20,990 nucleotides of DNA from an uncultured Duncaniella sp. (GTDB lineage: Bacteria; Bacteroidota; Bacteroidia; Bacteroidales; Muribaculaceae): NCBI GenBank assembly GCA_910588795.1, contig CAJURI010000043.1, positions 1 to 20,990 on the forward strand. Reading direction: 5' to 3'. The translations under genes and the position numbers were made by a program. The notes under the pieces were generated by a model. That model did not search any database and had not been told where the DNA came from. It saw only the letters and a list, made by a program, of their open reading frames with translations. Below are positions 11,933-20,740 of this stretch, in pieces; position 1 is the first letter of the stretch; every line of letters starts with the position of its first letter.

Positions 11933-14094
11933 GCGTATTTGACTACATTTTTAGGATAGGCGGCAATTTTGTGGCGCAGATAAGCGGCATGAGCGCAGCG
12001 GCCGGCGAATTTTCCGCAAGGGCGGAGGTCGCCGAAAGTCGCGGGCGCAGTTTTGCTGCGTCGCTTGCCACGTTCTCATACGCTACGGACATGGCGCGGA
12101 ACCTAAGCGAGGCAATAGGCGGTCTGAGCAGTGCGGGCATAAAGCTGGACAGCCAGATGCACGATTTAAGCGCTGTTGCTGGCGTTACGGGCGAGGGTCT
12201 GAAACAGATCGAGACATTCGCGCGGCAGAGCGCAAAGGCGTTCGGCACTGACGCCGCCGTGGCGGTTGAGGGTTACAAACTGCTGCTCTCGCAGCTGACG
12301 CCGGAGCTGGGCAAATACCCGGACGCGCTCAGGGAGATGGGCGACTGCATACAGACGACCAGCAAGCTGATGGGCGGGGACGGCGTGGCGGCGGCTCAGG
12401 TGCTTACCACGGCGATGAACCAGTACGGGGTGAGCATGGAGGACCCGACGGCGGCAGCCGGGGAAATGGCGCGCATGATGAACGTAATGGCGGCAGCCGG
12501 ACAGGCAGGATCGGCGGAACTTCCGGCGATAAGCGCGGCGCTCCAGCAGTGCGGTATGGCTGCCAAGGCTGCAAATGTGAGCTTCGAGGAAACAAACGCC
12601 GCAATCCAGGTACTTGACAAGGCGGGCAAAAAAGCCAGCGAGGGAGGTGTCGCATTGCGAAACGTTCTGGGCCAGCTCAGCAAAGGCCGCTTCGTCGAGA
12701 AGCAGGCACGGGAGGAGCTTGAAAAGGCCGGCATTGATGTTGTGGCTCTGGGCGACAACTCCAAGAGCCTTAAAGAGCGCCTCGAGATGCTGAAACCGAT
12801 GCTTAACGACTCCGCGCTGTTGTCAAAATTCTTTGGTGTGGAAAATGCCAACGCCGCCCGTGCCCTTATACAAGGCACCGAAAGCCTGCAAGACTTCACG
12901 ACCGCCGTAACTGGAACCAACAGCGCGACCGAGCAGGCCGCTATTGTCATGGACAGCTATGCCGAGCGACAGGCACGAGTAAACCAACAATTTGAGGACT
13001 TCAAAATTACCATATTCCAAGCCACCGGCGATTTTTCGTTATGGTGCGGTGTCCTGACTTCTGCACTTGTGCCGATTGCTCAACTTGCCCCATTACTTAC
13101 AGCAGGCTGGAGACTAATGCTGTTAATTAAAAATCTCAAATGGGCAAGTATGTGGAGCAGTGTTGTGGGTTGGGTTCGTGCAGCCGGCGTTAACTTCGCG
13201 CTGATGAACGGCACACTCTCAACTACCAACATGGTATCACTGGGCTTTATCGGTAATATGGGACGCGCAACAATAGGGTTAATTCGATTTGCCACCGTAG
13301 GAGTTTTTAACGCTCTGAAAGGTCTGGGCGCACTCATATTGTCACTTGTGACGAGTGGCACAGCGTCCGCCACATTCTCCGGCATTGCTTCAACAGCTTT
13401 CGGAACTTTTGCCACTACTGCCTCGGCAGCTTGTCGCGCCGTTTCGGTCGCAATTATGAGCATTCCGATTGTTGGCTGGATAGCTGCGGCCATTGCTGCA
13501 TTGATAGCGATAGGTGCTTACTTCTGGAACACGTCGGCTAAATTCCGGGCAGTGCTCAAAGGGACATGGGCGGCGTTCAAGGCTTGTTTTACCGGTATCG
13601 GCGAACTTGCTAAAAACACTTTTGGAGCAATCGGCGACCTGATAAAAGCAGCGTTCAATTTATCCCCCTCCGGAATAGATGCAGCCCTGAAAAAGTTAAA
13701 AGCCGGTTTCAGTGACTACGGCAAACAGGTGGGTCAGGCGTTTAATGAGGCTTACAATGCCGAAATGGCAGAGTCCGCCCAAAAAGAGGGCAAAAAGAGT
13801 CCCAAAGGAAACAAGCCAACAACCAACGGAAGCGGTGCGACGGTTCCGGGGGTGACTGTTCCGGAAGTCAACCCCACCGGCAACACTCTGAGCGGTGCGA
13901 GTGGAACAGGCGGCAAAGGATCCGGCAGTGACGGAGGCGGAAAAATAAGAAACATAACTGTAAATATTGACAAACTTGTCGAGCGCTTCGAGATACACAC
14001 CGCGACTGTCGGCGAAAGTACCGAAAAGGTCAAGGCTGTTATTTTGGAGACCCTTATGGGGGCGCTAAACGACACACAATTAGCAATGTCATGA
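11926..14094 (+). CDS. Tail tape measure protein
   Basis: 722 residues, the longest gene here. The N-terminal half resembles the TP901/TIGR01760 tape measure core (LDSQMHDLSAVAGVTGEGLK ... VAVEGYKLLLSQLTPELGK). Hydrophobic segments follow at about 365-395 and 500-528 (IPIVGWIAAAIAALIAIGAY), as is common in tape measures that insert in the host membrane. A Gly/Ser/Thr-rich linker (about 625-675) precedes a short C-terminal helical part. It sets tail length and may assist DNA entry. It comes after the frameshifting chaperone as expected, and its stop overlaps the next start (ATGA). Confidence 0.9.
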   Translation: MASVFDYIFRIGGNFVAQISGMSAAAGEFSARAEVAESRGRSFAASLATFSYATDMARNLSEAIGGLSSAGIKLDSQMHDLSAVAGVTGEGLKQIETFARQSAKAFGTDAAVAVEGYKLLLSQLTPELGKYPDALREMGDCIQTTSKLMGGDGVAAAQVLTTAMNQYGVSMEDPTAAAGEMARMMNVMAAAGQAGSAELPAISAALQQCGMAAKAANVSFEETNAAIQVLDKAGKKASEGGVALRNVLGQLSKGRFVEKQAREELEKAGIDVVALGDNSKSLKERLEMLKPMLNDSALLSKFFGVENANAARALIQGTESLQDFTTAVTGTNSATEQAAIVMDSYAERQARVNQQFEDFKITIFQATGDFSLWCGVLTSALVPIAQLAPLLTAGWRLMLLIKNLKWASMWSSVVGWVRAAGVNFALMNGTLSTTNMVSLGFIGNMGRATIGLIRFATVGVFNALKGLGALILSLVTSGTASATFSGIASTAFGTFATTASAACRAVSVAIMSIPIVGWIAAAIAALIAIGAYFWNTSAKFRAVLKGTWAAFKACFTGIGELAKNTFGAIGDLIKAAFNLSPSGIDAALKKLKAGFSDYGKQVGQAFNEAYNAEMAESAQKEGKKSPKGNKPTTNGSGATVPGVTVPEVNPTGNTLSGASGTGGKGSGSDGGGKIRNITVNIDKLVERFEIHTATVGESTEKVKAVILETLMGALNDTQLAMS

Positions 14095-14726
14095 GCCTAA
14101 TTCCACAACCGAGCTTAGGAGGTAAAAAATTACCTGTCAGCATAGATCTTGCAGCTATGAGCTGGGGGCAGCACATGGCTAAAAAACTTATACGCTTCAA
14201 GGAACTGGGCGGAAGTCCTGAGCGTGACGGCATAACCGTGCACGAGATTGGGCAGCCTATCACCGACCCGGAATATTGGGAGGGGCGCTGGGTACTCTGC
14301 CCCCTCAGACTGGAGCGAGAAAACGGCGTGGGGCTGACATTTGCCGATGCAGTGGCAGCAGCCAGCCGAGAACATAGGATTATAAGCACGGCTCTGACCG
14401 GTAGAGACGGCACGGTGAAAGAGTATATAAACGCCGGCGATTGGGCGGTTAATATCGTGCTGGGCTTGCAATGTGTCGAGGGTGGAGAGATAGCCGATAA
14501 ATGGCCGACCAATGAGGTGCGGGAAGTTCGCAAGCTGTTGGAAGCAAATGAGGCTCTGAGAGTTCACAGCGAATTTTTAGACGCTTTGAATATCGGGCGG
14601 CTTGTGATTAGAAGTTATTCCCTCAGCCAAATGACAGAAGCCAATTATCAGGTAGTTGAAATTAGCGCGGTCAGCGATGAAGATTACGAGATATTCAGCA
14701 CCGATTATGAGCAACCGAAAAAATAA
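14091..14726 (+). CDS. Tail/baseplate protein (DUF6046-like)
   Basis: 211 residues, starting in the stop of the tape measure gene. Segments such as LPVSIDLAAMSWGQ and ERDGITVHEIGQPITDPEYW fit, from memory, the DUF6046 proteins found between tape measure and baseplate genes of Bacteroidales phages. Position matches the hub or DNA-circularisation genes (Mu gp43-44 region). The exact role is not known. A family call without a search carries moderate confidence. Confidence 0.6.
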   Translation: MSLIPQPSLGGKKLPVSIDLAAMSWGQHMAKKLIRFKELGGSPERDGITVHEIGQPITDPEYWEGRWVLCPLRLERENGVGLTFADAVAAASREHRIISTALTGRDGTVKEYINAGDWAVNIVLGLQCVEGGEIADKWPTNEVREVRKLLEANEALRVHSEFLDALNIGRLVIRSYSLSQMTEANYQVVEISAVSDEDYEIFSTDYEQPKK

Positions 14727-14734
14727 CAACAGCG

Positions 14735-15016
14735 ATGAAAGGCATGTTAATTGACAGTATCACCGGCGACCTGCTGACCGAACACGGCCGCATAGCGATT
14801 GGAGACACCGAGGGGCAAACCGCCGAGGCGGTTGTCACCACCATGCGCGGAGACATTAAGGAGCACCCCCTTTTAGGCGGTGAAGCCGGCAGACTTCGCG
14901 CCGGTCAGCCCGATGTAATGTGGCCCGGTGAGGTTCGCCAGATGTTACGCGGTTGCGGGGTCGATTGTGAGCGTGTAGTAATGGAGACTGACGGAACTAT
15001 CAGCATAGAACGATGA
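14735..15016 (+). CDS. Baseplate wedge protein (gpW/gp25-like)
   Basis: 93 residues. The pattern MLIDSITGDLLTEHGRIAIGDTEGQ, then a helix, then EIKEHPLLGGEAG-like glycine turns (here DIKEHPLLGGEAGRLRAGQP) fits the small gpW/gp25 (Mu gp46-like) baseplate component that nucleates sheath assembly. The leader aacaacagcgATG is the typical A-rich start here. The stop overlaps the next ATG (ATGA). Confidence 0.7.
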   Translation: MKGMLIDSITGDLLTEHGRIAIGDTEGQTAEAVVTTMRGDIKEHPLLGGEAGRLRAGQPDVMWPGEVRQMLRGCGVDCERVVMETDGTISIER

Positions 15017-15312
15017 GAACGACAGCGAAAGAGAGGCAAACACTGCTTGATATTGCCCTGCAAACGGGCGGACACATTGAAACGGTGCTCGCACTGGCAG
15101 AGGCTAACGGTATGAGCATAACCGACCGGCTGGAGGATGGGAGTGTGCTGATAGTTCCGGTACCGGTGGAGGGTGGAGACACCCGAACCGTTGAACTTTA
15201 CAAGGCGCACAAGGTGGAGCCGGCAACCGAAATAAGCCCGGAAGATATGGCGGCTTGCCCTTACGGCGGTATTGGCTTTATGGGCATTGAAATAGATTTT
15301 ATCGTGAGTTAA
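15013..15312 (+). CDS. LysM-like tail protein (gpX-like)
   Basis: 99 residues with a LysM-like fold pattern at about 11-52 (TLLDIALQTGGHIETVLALA, EANGMSITDRLEDGSVLIVP). Small LysM proteins next to the gp25-like gene are the hub-associated gpX/gp53-type components of contractile tails. The C-terminal about 45 residues are less typical. Translationally coupled to the previous gene by ATGA overlap. Confidence 0.65.
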   Translation: MRTTAKERQTLLDIALQTGGHIETVLALAEANGMSITDRLEDGSVLIVPVPVEGGDTRTVELYKAHKVEPATEISPEDMAACPYGGIGFMGIEIDFIVS

Positions 15313-15320
15313 ACAGCATT

Positions 15321-15355
15321 TCTCTGCTTAGGCAGAGCGATTAAAAATCGATTAA
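15321..15355 (+). repeat. Twin-hairpin element, copy 2
   Basis: CTCTGC-TTAG-GCAGAG (15322-15337) and CGATT-AAA-AATCG (15338-15350) followed by ATTAA. Identical to copy 1 at 34 of 35 positions; the single difference is in the loop of the second hairpin, so both stems are kept. It ends 11 nt before the baseplate J start. Confidence 0.75.
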
Positions 15356-15366
15356 ACAGCTATTAA

Positions 15367-16227
15367 ATGAGTAGTAAAATGGCACGCAATATTAACGAAA
15401 TTAAAACAGAGATCGCACGCGAGTTTATGCGCAATGAGTCTGCGGCGGAACTGTACGGGTTTACCCCGGGCTCAGAGTTCGGCGACATATTCGGTGCGGC
15501 AAGTGTTGAAAATATTTTGCTTTATGTCTGGGCGGTCTGTGCCTGGAGCGTCGAGCAGCTTGTAAGCAGGCACAAAGCGGAGGTAACGGCGGAACTGGAG
15601 GAACTTATAGCCCACCGCCCGAAATGGTACCGCGATAAGGTGCTCCGCTTCATGGCAGGCCACGAGCTTGAACAGGACAGCGACACATACGACACTACCG
15701 GAATGACTGAGGGGGATATAGCGGCGGCGTGTGTCGTAAAACATGCGGTCGCTATGGAGAGCAAGGATGCCAGTCTGCTGACAATAAAAGTAGCCGGAGA
15801 GAGTGGCGGAGTGCGCAAACCGATAACAGCGGAACAGGAAAAGCAGCTGAAAGCCTATATAAACGAGATTAAGGATGCCGGCGTGCGCACCGCACTTGTG
15901 AATATGGAGGCGGATACATTCGACTGTACTGTGGATATCTACTACAATGCTATGCTGGATCCTGCCGTTGTTCAAACCGCATGCCGTGATGTGATCTGCG
16001 ATTATATTGAGAATTTGCCTTTTAACGGCGAATATACGAATATGGCCCTCGTTGACCGCCTGCAAGAGGTAGAGGGGGTGAAAATAGTGGAGTTGCGGGG
16101 TAGCACCGCGCAGGCCGTAAACGAGAGTACAACGACACAGATTAACGCGCGTCTGACCCCCGCAGCGGGCTATTTCAGACCAGGGGCGATAACTGTAAAC
16201 ATGAAAGCGTATGACGAACAAGGCTGA
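15367..16227 (+). CDS. Baseplate J-like protein
   Basis: 286 residues. The N-terminal helical part (INEIKTEIAREFMRNESAAE) leads to the central VKHAVAMESKDASLLTIKVA and the C-terminal Baseplate_J-type section (ENLPFNGEYTNMALVDRLQE, then VEGVKIVELRGSTAQ). It would build the outer baseplate with the W-like and I-like neighbours. A second ATG at 15379 (MARNINEIKTE) is an alternative start. It overlaps the next gene by 17 nt. Confidence 0.78.
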   Translation: MSSKMARNINEIKTEIAREFMRNESAAELYGFTPGSEFGDIFGAASVENILLYVWAVCAWSVEQLVSRHKAEVTAELEELIAHRPKWYRDKVLRFMAGHELEQDSDTYDTTGMTEGDIAAACVVKHAVAMESKDASLLTIKVAGESGGVRKPITAEQEKQLKAYINEIKDAGVRTALVNMEADTFDCTVDIYYNAMLDPAVVQTACRDVICDYIENLPFNGEYTNMALVDRLQEVEGVKIVELRGSTAQAVNESTTTQINARLTPAAGYFRPGAITVNMKAYDEQG

Positions 16228-16720
16228 CAGAACCTATAACGTAAATATCAAGCGGCTGGCGCTGCTGACATTGCCGACGTGGCTACGGCGCCCGCTTTCC
16301 GGGGCTCTGATATATGCCGGGGTCAGCCCGCTGGGGCGTTTGCTCCAGGAGCTGCGCGCATACAGGAGCGCAACAAGCTACCGGCTGAGACATAACGGGC
16401 AGGTGTGCAAGCTGTGCGGGGCACTTAATGATGAGTTTGACCCGGGACTGCGCCGCATAGAGATAGAGGACAGCGACAGTGTCGGAAACCGGGAAGCTGC
16501 GGCGGTATGGCTTCGCGATATGGACCGGTGGGTGATGGTGCCGCGGCGAGGCGCGGGCGCGGTGAGCATACACCGGGAGGGATTCAACGGCACGAGCGGT
16601 TATGACTTCTGGGTGACGGTGCCGGAGGAACTGTGGACGGCCGAGACGGAAACGAGACTACGGGCAATATTGAACATGTATAAACTGGCGGGCAAACGCT
16701 ACGCTATAAACCATAAATGA
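16211..16720 (+). CDS. Baseplate protein (gpI / Mu gp48-like)
   Basis: 169 residues between baseplate J and the fibres, the position of P2 gpI/Mu gp48 (YmfQ-like) proteins. The N-terminal LALLTLPTWLRRPLSGALIY and following helix with RSATSYRLRHNGQVCKLCGA, then a C-terminal half with YDFWVTVPEELW, fit this class in Bacteroidales phages by memory. C/C pair VCKLC could bind a metal, but this is weak. Coupled on both sides (17-nt and 4-nt overlaps). Confidence 0.65.
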   Translation: MTNKADRTYNVNIKRLALLTLPTWLRRPLSGALIYAGVSPLGRLLQELRAYRSATSYRLRHNGQVCKLCGALNDEFDPGLRRIEIEDSDSVGNREAAAVWLRDMDRWVMVPRRGAGAVSIHREGFNGTSGYDFWVTVPEELWTAETETRLRAILNMYKLAGKRYAINHK

Positions 16721-17673
16721 CAATGGACAAAATATTAGGTAATTTTCTGACACAGGCAAACAAAGATTTTCCTCTGGACTGCGAGACGCTGGACTATCTG
16801 CAAAAACTGGTGGCACTTGCAGCCATTGCCGGCAACATAGGAGGCGACCGTGTGGTTCTCTGGGGTTGCGAGCCCAACAGCGAGGGGACCCGCAGGGGGG
16901 CTGGCTATGTATTCGTAAGGACCAAGAACGCGCCGGAGGGTGAGGTTCTGCCCTGGGATGGCGGACCGACCACAAGCGGCATGTATGTGAAACAAGAAGC
17001 AATCCCGGTAAGTGCCAATAATACGGACTACCCGAAAGCCTACACGCGCCGGAGTCTTGCGCCCGGCATAGGAGAGGAAAACTACACCTGGGAGAGCTTC
17101 ACAGACATTAAGAGCATAAAGGGACTGATGGACGAGAACCGGTCGCTCCGCAATGAGCTGGCGGCCGTTCAGCCGGCACCGTTGGGGATAGTCCAGATGT
17201 GGGCCGGTTCCCGGGTGCCACAAGGCTATGTGCTATGTGACGGACAGCCATTAAGGAAGTCCGATCATCCGGAGCTGTTCAATGCCATTGGCTCGACATT
17301 CAACACTGCGGTAAACGCGAACGGCGTAAGGTACACGACCCAGGATGGTTATTTCAGGGTACCTGACCTGAGGGGACGTTTCGTTGTCGGTCTCCATGAC
17401 AGTGACCGGGACTATGAGAGCCCCGGGACCGGCGGCGGACTGAAGAAAGTGACGCTCACGGAGGAGACAATACCCCGTCACAGCCATGAGGAGATGCTGT
17501 GGAAAGGGGGAAGCGGAGACTGGAAAGGGCACGGCAGCAATTCCTGGCCTAATGCCACAACAATATTCGAGTGTTCACCTCATGGGATAAACACACTGGA
17601 CTATGGCAAGGGTGAAGCTCACGAGAACCGCCCCCCATATTATGTGCTGGCATACATAATGCGCGTTAAGTAG
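16717..17673 (+). CDS. Tail collar-domain fibre protein
   Basis: 318 residues. The N-terminal part (1 to about 150) probably attaches to the baseplate and contains a short helix (MDENRSLRNELAAV). From about 157 on there is a phage tail-collar domain: GSRVPQGYVLCDGQPL at 164-179, then FRVPDLRGRFVVG at 213-225, and a C-terminal RPPYYVLAYIMRVK ending. These domains occur in short tail fibres such as T4 gp12. Likely a host-contact or fibre-foot protein. Confidence 0.85.
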   Translation: MTMDKILGNFLTQANKDFPLDCETLDYLQKLVALAAIAGNIGGDRVVLWGCEPNSEGTRRGAGYVFVRTKNAPEGEVLPWDGGPTTSGMYVKQEAIPVSANNTDYPKAYTRRSLAPGIGEENYTWESFTDIKSIKGLMDENRSLRNELAAVQPAPLGIVQMWAGSRVPQGYVLCDGQPLRKSDHPELFNAIGSTFNTAVNANGVRYTTQDGYFRVPDLRGRFVVGLHDSDRDYESPGTGGGLKKVTLTEETIPRHSHEEMLWKGGSGDWKGHGSNSWPNATTIFECSPHGINTLDYGKGEAHENRPPYYVLAYIMRVK

Positions 17674-17695
17674 ACATAAATAAATACCCGAGATT

Positions 17696-19279
17696 ATGGC
17701 AATAAGGACAATAGCACAGCTAAAAGCGTGGTTCCGTCGTGGGAAGTACCCGACGGAGGAGCAGTTCGCCGACTGGCTCGATAGCTACGTGCACAAGGAG
17801 GAAAGCATTATCCCCGTAATACAGGTGGAGGGGCTAGCGGAGCAGCTCAACAGCAAGTATGTCGCTTCGGAAGGGCATGAGCTGGAACGGCAACACATTG
17901 AACTAAAGGGAGATTATGAGACGCACAAGAAGACATCGGATGAGCGTTTTGACAATATATCCGGGTGTATCGAGGATCTGGAGACCGAGAATGAGAGGCA
18001 ACAAACGGAGATTGATTCACTGAATGCCGAAGTTGAGGTCATCCATACGAAGGACTCGTCACAGGACAAAGAGATCTCAGCACTGCATGATACGGACAGG
18101 GACCAGCAGATGAGCATTGACTCGCTCGATGGAAGGGCAGACACTTTGGAGCTGGGTATACGTATGCATGTCTCGGACACCGATAATCCACACCGTGTCA
18201 ACAAATCGCAAGTCGGGCTCGGCAATGTCCCGAATGTTGCGACAAATGACCAGACACCCACCTACACGGTGGCACCGTCTCTGACAGACCTGTCAAGCGG
18301 AGAGAAGCTGTCATCTGCTTTCGGTAAACTCATGAAGGCGGTGTCATCGCTAATCTCACATATCAGCAGCAGGGACAATCCGCATCAGGTGACTGCCACA
18401 CAGGTAGGAGCATCGCCATCTGGACATAACCATGACTCCACCTACCAGCCTAAAGGTAATTACGCGCCGGCAACACACACGCATACGGCGGCACAGGTGA
18501 ATGAGGACGCGTCACACAGGTTTGTGACGGATGCCGAGAAGTCTGCATGGAACAGTAAGGCAGGTGGCAGCCACAACCATGACTCCACCTATCAGCCTAA
18601 AGGCAATTACGCGCCGGCAACGCACACGCATACGGCAGCACAGGTGACTGGGGACGCGTCACACAGGTTTGTGACGGATGCCGAGAAGTCTACATGGAAC
18701 AGCAAGGCTGATGGCAGCCACAACCATGATTCTGTCTATCAGCCTAAGGGGGACTATCTGCTCTCATCCCAGCTCCAGGACCTCAAAGGAGACAAGGGTG
18801 ATAAAGGAGACAAGGGGGCTGTGTTCACACCTGTGGTGGACTCGTCCGGCAATCTGACATGGAGCAACAACGGTGGACTCACAAACCCCGCGGCTGTTAA
18901 TATAAGGGGGCCCAAAGGTAGTGACGCCACAGTGACAAAGGCGGCAATTGAGGCGGTCCTGACGGGAGTGATAAACAGCCATAAACACGAGGCTCTATCA
19001 AAACAGCTTGTTGAAAACGGCTATTACAGATTTCATGACGGATTTTTAATACAGTGGGGGCACCCGTCTGATAATCAGGATGCCTATGGTGTACAGACCA
19101 TATATTTCCCACACTCATTTGTCGACACCTCTTATTCAATACTGACCACTGCTGACAGTTCATATCAGACATATTATGTCGGCAGAACCATATGCAACAA
19201 ATCAGCAGGCAGTTTTAAAGTGTCAGCCAACCAAAAAAACAAGGAAAGGTTCTTTTGGATAGCTGTCGGCAAAGGTTAA
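17696..19279 (+). CDS. Repeat-rich tail fibre with coiled coil and HxH repeats
   Basis: 527 residues. The N-terminus (MAIRTIAQLKAWFRRGKYPT) is the baseplate-binding type seen in Bacteroidales phage fibres. Residues about 65-155 are a long coiled coil. Two DNPH(R/Q)V units follow (about 162 and 223). From about 244 come two full copies and one partial copy of a 49-residue repeat (NHDSTYQPKGNYAPATHTHT...) containing HTHT, a histidine pattern that binds metal inside trimeric fibres such as T4 gp37. A short collagen-like GDKGDKGDKG precedes the C-terminal tip (about 440-527), the likely receptor-binding part. Confidence 0.88.
   Translation: MAIRTIAQLKAWFRRGKYPTEEQFADWLDSYVHKEESIIPVIQVEGLAEQLNSKYVASEGHELERQHIELKGDYETHKKTSDERFDNISGCIEDLETENERQQTEIDSLNAEVEVIHTKDSSQDKEISALHDTDRDQQMSIDSLDGRADTLELGIRMHVSDTDNPHRVNKSQVGLGNVPNVATNDQTPTYTVAPSLTDLSSGEKLSSAFGKLMKAVSSLISHISSRDNPHQVTATQVGASPSGHNHDSTYQPKGNYAPATHTHTAAQVNEDASHRFVTDAEKSAWNSKAGGSHNHDSTYQPKGNYAPATHTHTAAQVTGDASHRFVTDAEKSTWNSKADGSHNHDSVYQPKGDYLLSSQLQDLKGDKGDKGDKGAVFTPVVDSSGNLTWSNNGGLTNPAAVNIRGPKGSDATVTKAAIEAVLTGVINSHKHEALSKQLVENGYYRFHDGFLIQWGHPSDNQDAYGVQTIYFPHSFVDTSYSILTTADSSYQTYYVGRTICNKSAGSFKVSANQKNKERFFWIAVGKG
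18424..18755 (+). repeat. 147-bp tandem repeats in tail fibre gene
   Basis: The sequence CATGACTCC...CAGCCTAAAGG recurs with a 147-bp period at 18431, 18578 and, diverged, 18725. The first two units are about 90% identical with mostly synonymous changes. The unit is 49 codons, so gain or loss keeps the frame and changes fibre length. Confidence 0.85.
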
Positions 19280-19290
19280 TAACAGACATA

Positions 19291-19322
19291 TTACAAAAAA
19301 TGGAAGTTACAAAAAATGGAAG
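19291..19322 (+). repeat. Perfect 16-bp tandem duplication over a start site
   Basis: TTACAAAAAATGGAAG occurs twice in a row (19291-19306 and 19307-19322). Each copy carries an A-rich leader and an ATG. The ATG of the second copy (19316) is in frame with the fibre accessory gene. The first (19300) opens an 18-codon ORF that stops at 19354-19356, inside the gene. Confidence 0.85.
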
Positions 19323-19858
19323 GCGACAATATGTATTGGAGGGATGGCTTCTATAGCAAACCGGTTGATGGAGGTGTAGAGATCTCCATGGAGTATTACA
19401 AAGAATTGTTGGAAGGGCAGGATGGAGGGCTGTTAATTTTGGAGGATGAGACAGGGATCCCTGTCCTCAGGATGTATGAGCCGTCTATCGAAGAACTCAG
19501 GATTATCAAACTCCAAGAGCTGGAGGAGTACGACCGCTCTTCGGCTGTAAACACGATCAGCATCGGAGGTGTCTCCGGATGGCTTGACAAGGCTACGCGT
19601 GTGGGGCTGATGAACTCCATATCGGTGGAGCAGGAAAGCGGCAGGACCGAGACGAGCATATGGCTCGGCGATCACCGTTTTATCATGCCGATTACAGAGG
19701 CTGTAGGAATCCTGAGACAGATTGAGATCTATACTGTAGACTGCAACAATGTCACACGTGAGCATGCAGCAGCGATAAGGGGGCTCCGGTCCAAGGAGGA
19801 TATAGAGGCGTACGATTTCAAGACAGGCTATCCTGATAGGCCATGTTTCACTGTATGA
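19316..19858 (+). CDS. Tail fibre accessory/assembly protein (DUF4376-like)
   Basis: 180 residues. The N-terminal part (MYWRDGFYSKPVDGGVEISM, EYYKELLEGQ) and C-terminal part (WLDKATRVGLMNSISVEQES ... VGILRQIEIYTVDCNN) resemble DUF4376-type proteins that follow tail fibre genes and are thought to act in fibre assembly. Two starts are possible, 19316 and 19331 (MYWRDGF), both in frame. The 16-bp duplication upstream adds a competing out-of-frame ATG. Confidence 0.7.
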   Translation: MEGDNMYWRDGFYSKPVDGGVEISMEYYKELLEGQDGGLLILEDETGIPVLRMYEPSIEELRIIKLQELEEYDRSSAVNTISIGGVSGWLDKATRVGLMNSISVEQESGRTETSIWLGDHRFIMPITEAVGILRQIEIYTVDCNNVTREHAAAIRGLRSKEDIEAYDFKTGYPDRPCFTV

Positions 19859-19888
19859 AAACTTAATATGGTCAAACAGATTTTGTAA

Positions 19889-20716
19889 ATGGATAGGATC
19901 TACAAATGCGCGCCGCTTCCCTTCATGGGGCAGAAGCGCTATTTCCTCCGGACCTTTATCGAGGTGCTGGAGCAGGCAGTAGGTGAGATTGATACGGTGG
20001 TGGACCTTTTCGGCGGCTCCGGGCTGCTGTCGCACACGGCAAAAAGGGTGCTCCCGGGGTGCCGGGTGGTGTACAACGACTTCGACCGCTATGTCGACAG
20101 ACTGGCGGCCGTGGAGCAGACCAATGGAATTTTAAGGGCAATTAAAGAGTGTTTAACTGGTGTTGAACCCAACAAGCGCCTCTCAGACCGGCAGTGCGCC
20201 GACGTCCTGGATATAGTGCACGACCATGAGAAACAAAATGGCTATGCCGATATTCTTACAATAGGTCGCTCCTTGCTTTTCTCCGGCAAGTGGGCCAAGA
20301 GCCTGGACGAACTGCGCAGACACACGATGTATAACCGCGTCCACAGCGGTGACTACCGCACTGACGGCTATCTGGACGGACTGGAAGTCGTGCATCTTGA
20401 TTACCAGGATCTGTTTGACCTGCACCGTGACAATCCACGTGTGTTGTTCCTCATGGACCCGCCGTATCTTACGACAGAGTGCGGAATGTATGAGAATTAT
20501 TGGAAGCTGACCGACTATCTGAACGTGTTGCGGCTGCTTAAAGGTACGAAATACGTTTATTTCACAAGCGACAAGTCGCAGATTGTCGAGCTCTGCCAAT
20601 GGCTCGCTGATGAGTACCGGGAAGCGGCACCAATGTGGGGCGCGGAAATACGCCAGCGCACAAACACGCTGAACTATCAAGCTAAATTTAACGATATGAT
20701 GATAACGCGACTCTGA
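19889..20716 (+). CDS. N6-adenine DNA methyltransferase (D12/Dam class)
   Basis: 275 residues. AdoMet-binding motif I region FMGQKRYF (12-19) and DLFGGSGLLS (39-48), catalytic motif IV DPPY (190-193), and a YFTSDKSQIVEL segment near the end identify a D12-class adenine methyltransferase. No restriction enzyme gene is adjacent, so it is an orphan, most likely protecting phage DNA or regulating it. The target site cannot be told from sequence; GATC is common for the class. It lies 30 nt after the fibre accessory gene and is followed by the convergent structured RNA. Confidence 0.9.
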   Translation: MDRIYKCAPLPFMGQKRYFLRTFIEVLEQAVGEIDTVVDLFGGSGLLSHTAKRVLPGCRVVYNDFDRYVDRLAAVEQTNGILRAIKECLTGVEPNKRLSDRQCADVLDIVHDHEKQNGYADILTIGRSLLFSGKWAKSLDELRRHTMYNRVHSGDYRTDGYLDGLEVVHLDYQDLFDLHRDNPRVLFLMDPPYLTTECGMYENYWKLTDYLNVLRLLKGTKYVYFTSDKSQIVELCQWLADEYREAAPMWGAEIRQRTNTLNYQAKFNDMMITRL

Positions 20717-20740
20717 CTCGCCTACAAAGCGGAGGCATAG

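Noticed and set aside
15472..16221. 249-codon minus-strand frame opposite baseplate J
   Set aside because: Shadow of the baseplate gene; His/Cys/Tyr-rich translation without domain features.
18424..18755. CRISPR-like array
   Set aside because: The repeats are 147 bp, tandem, without spacers, and inside a coding frame of a tail fibre.
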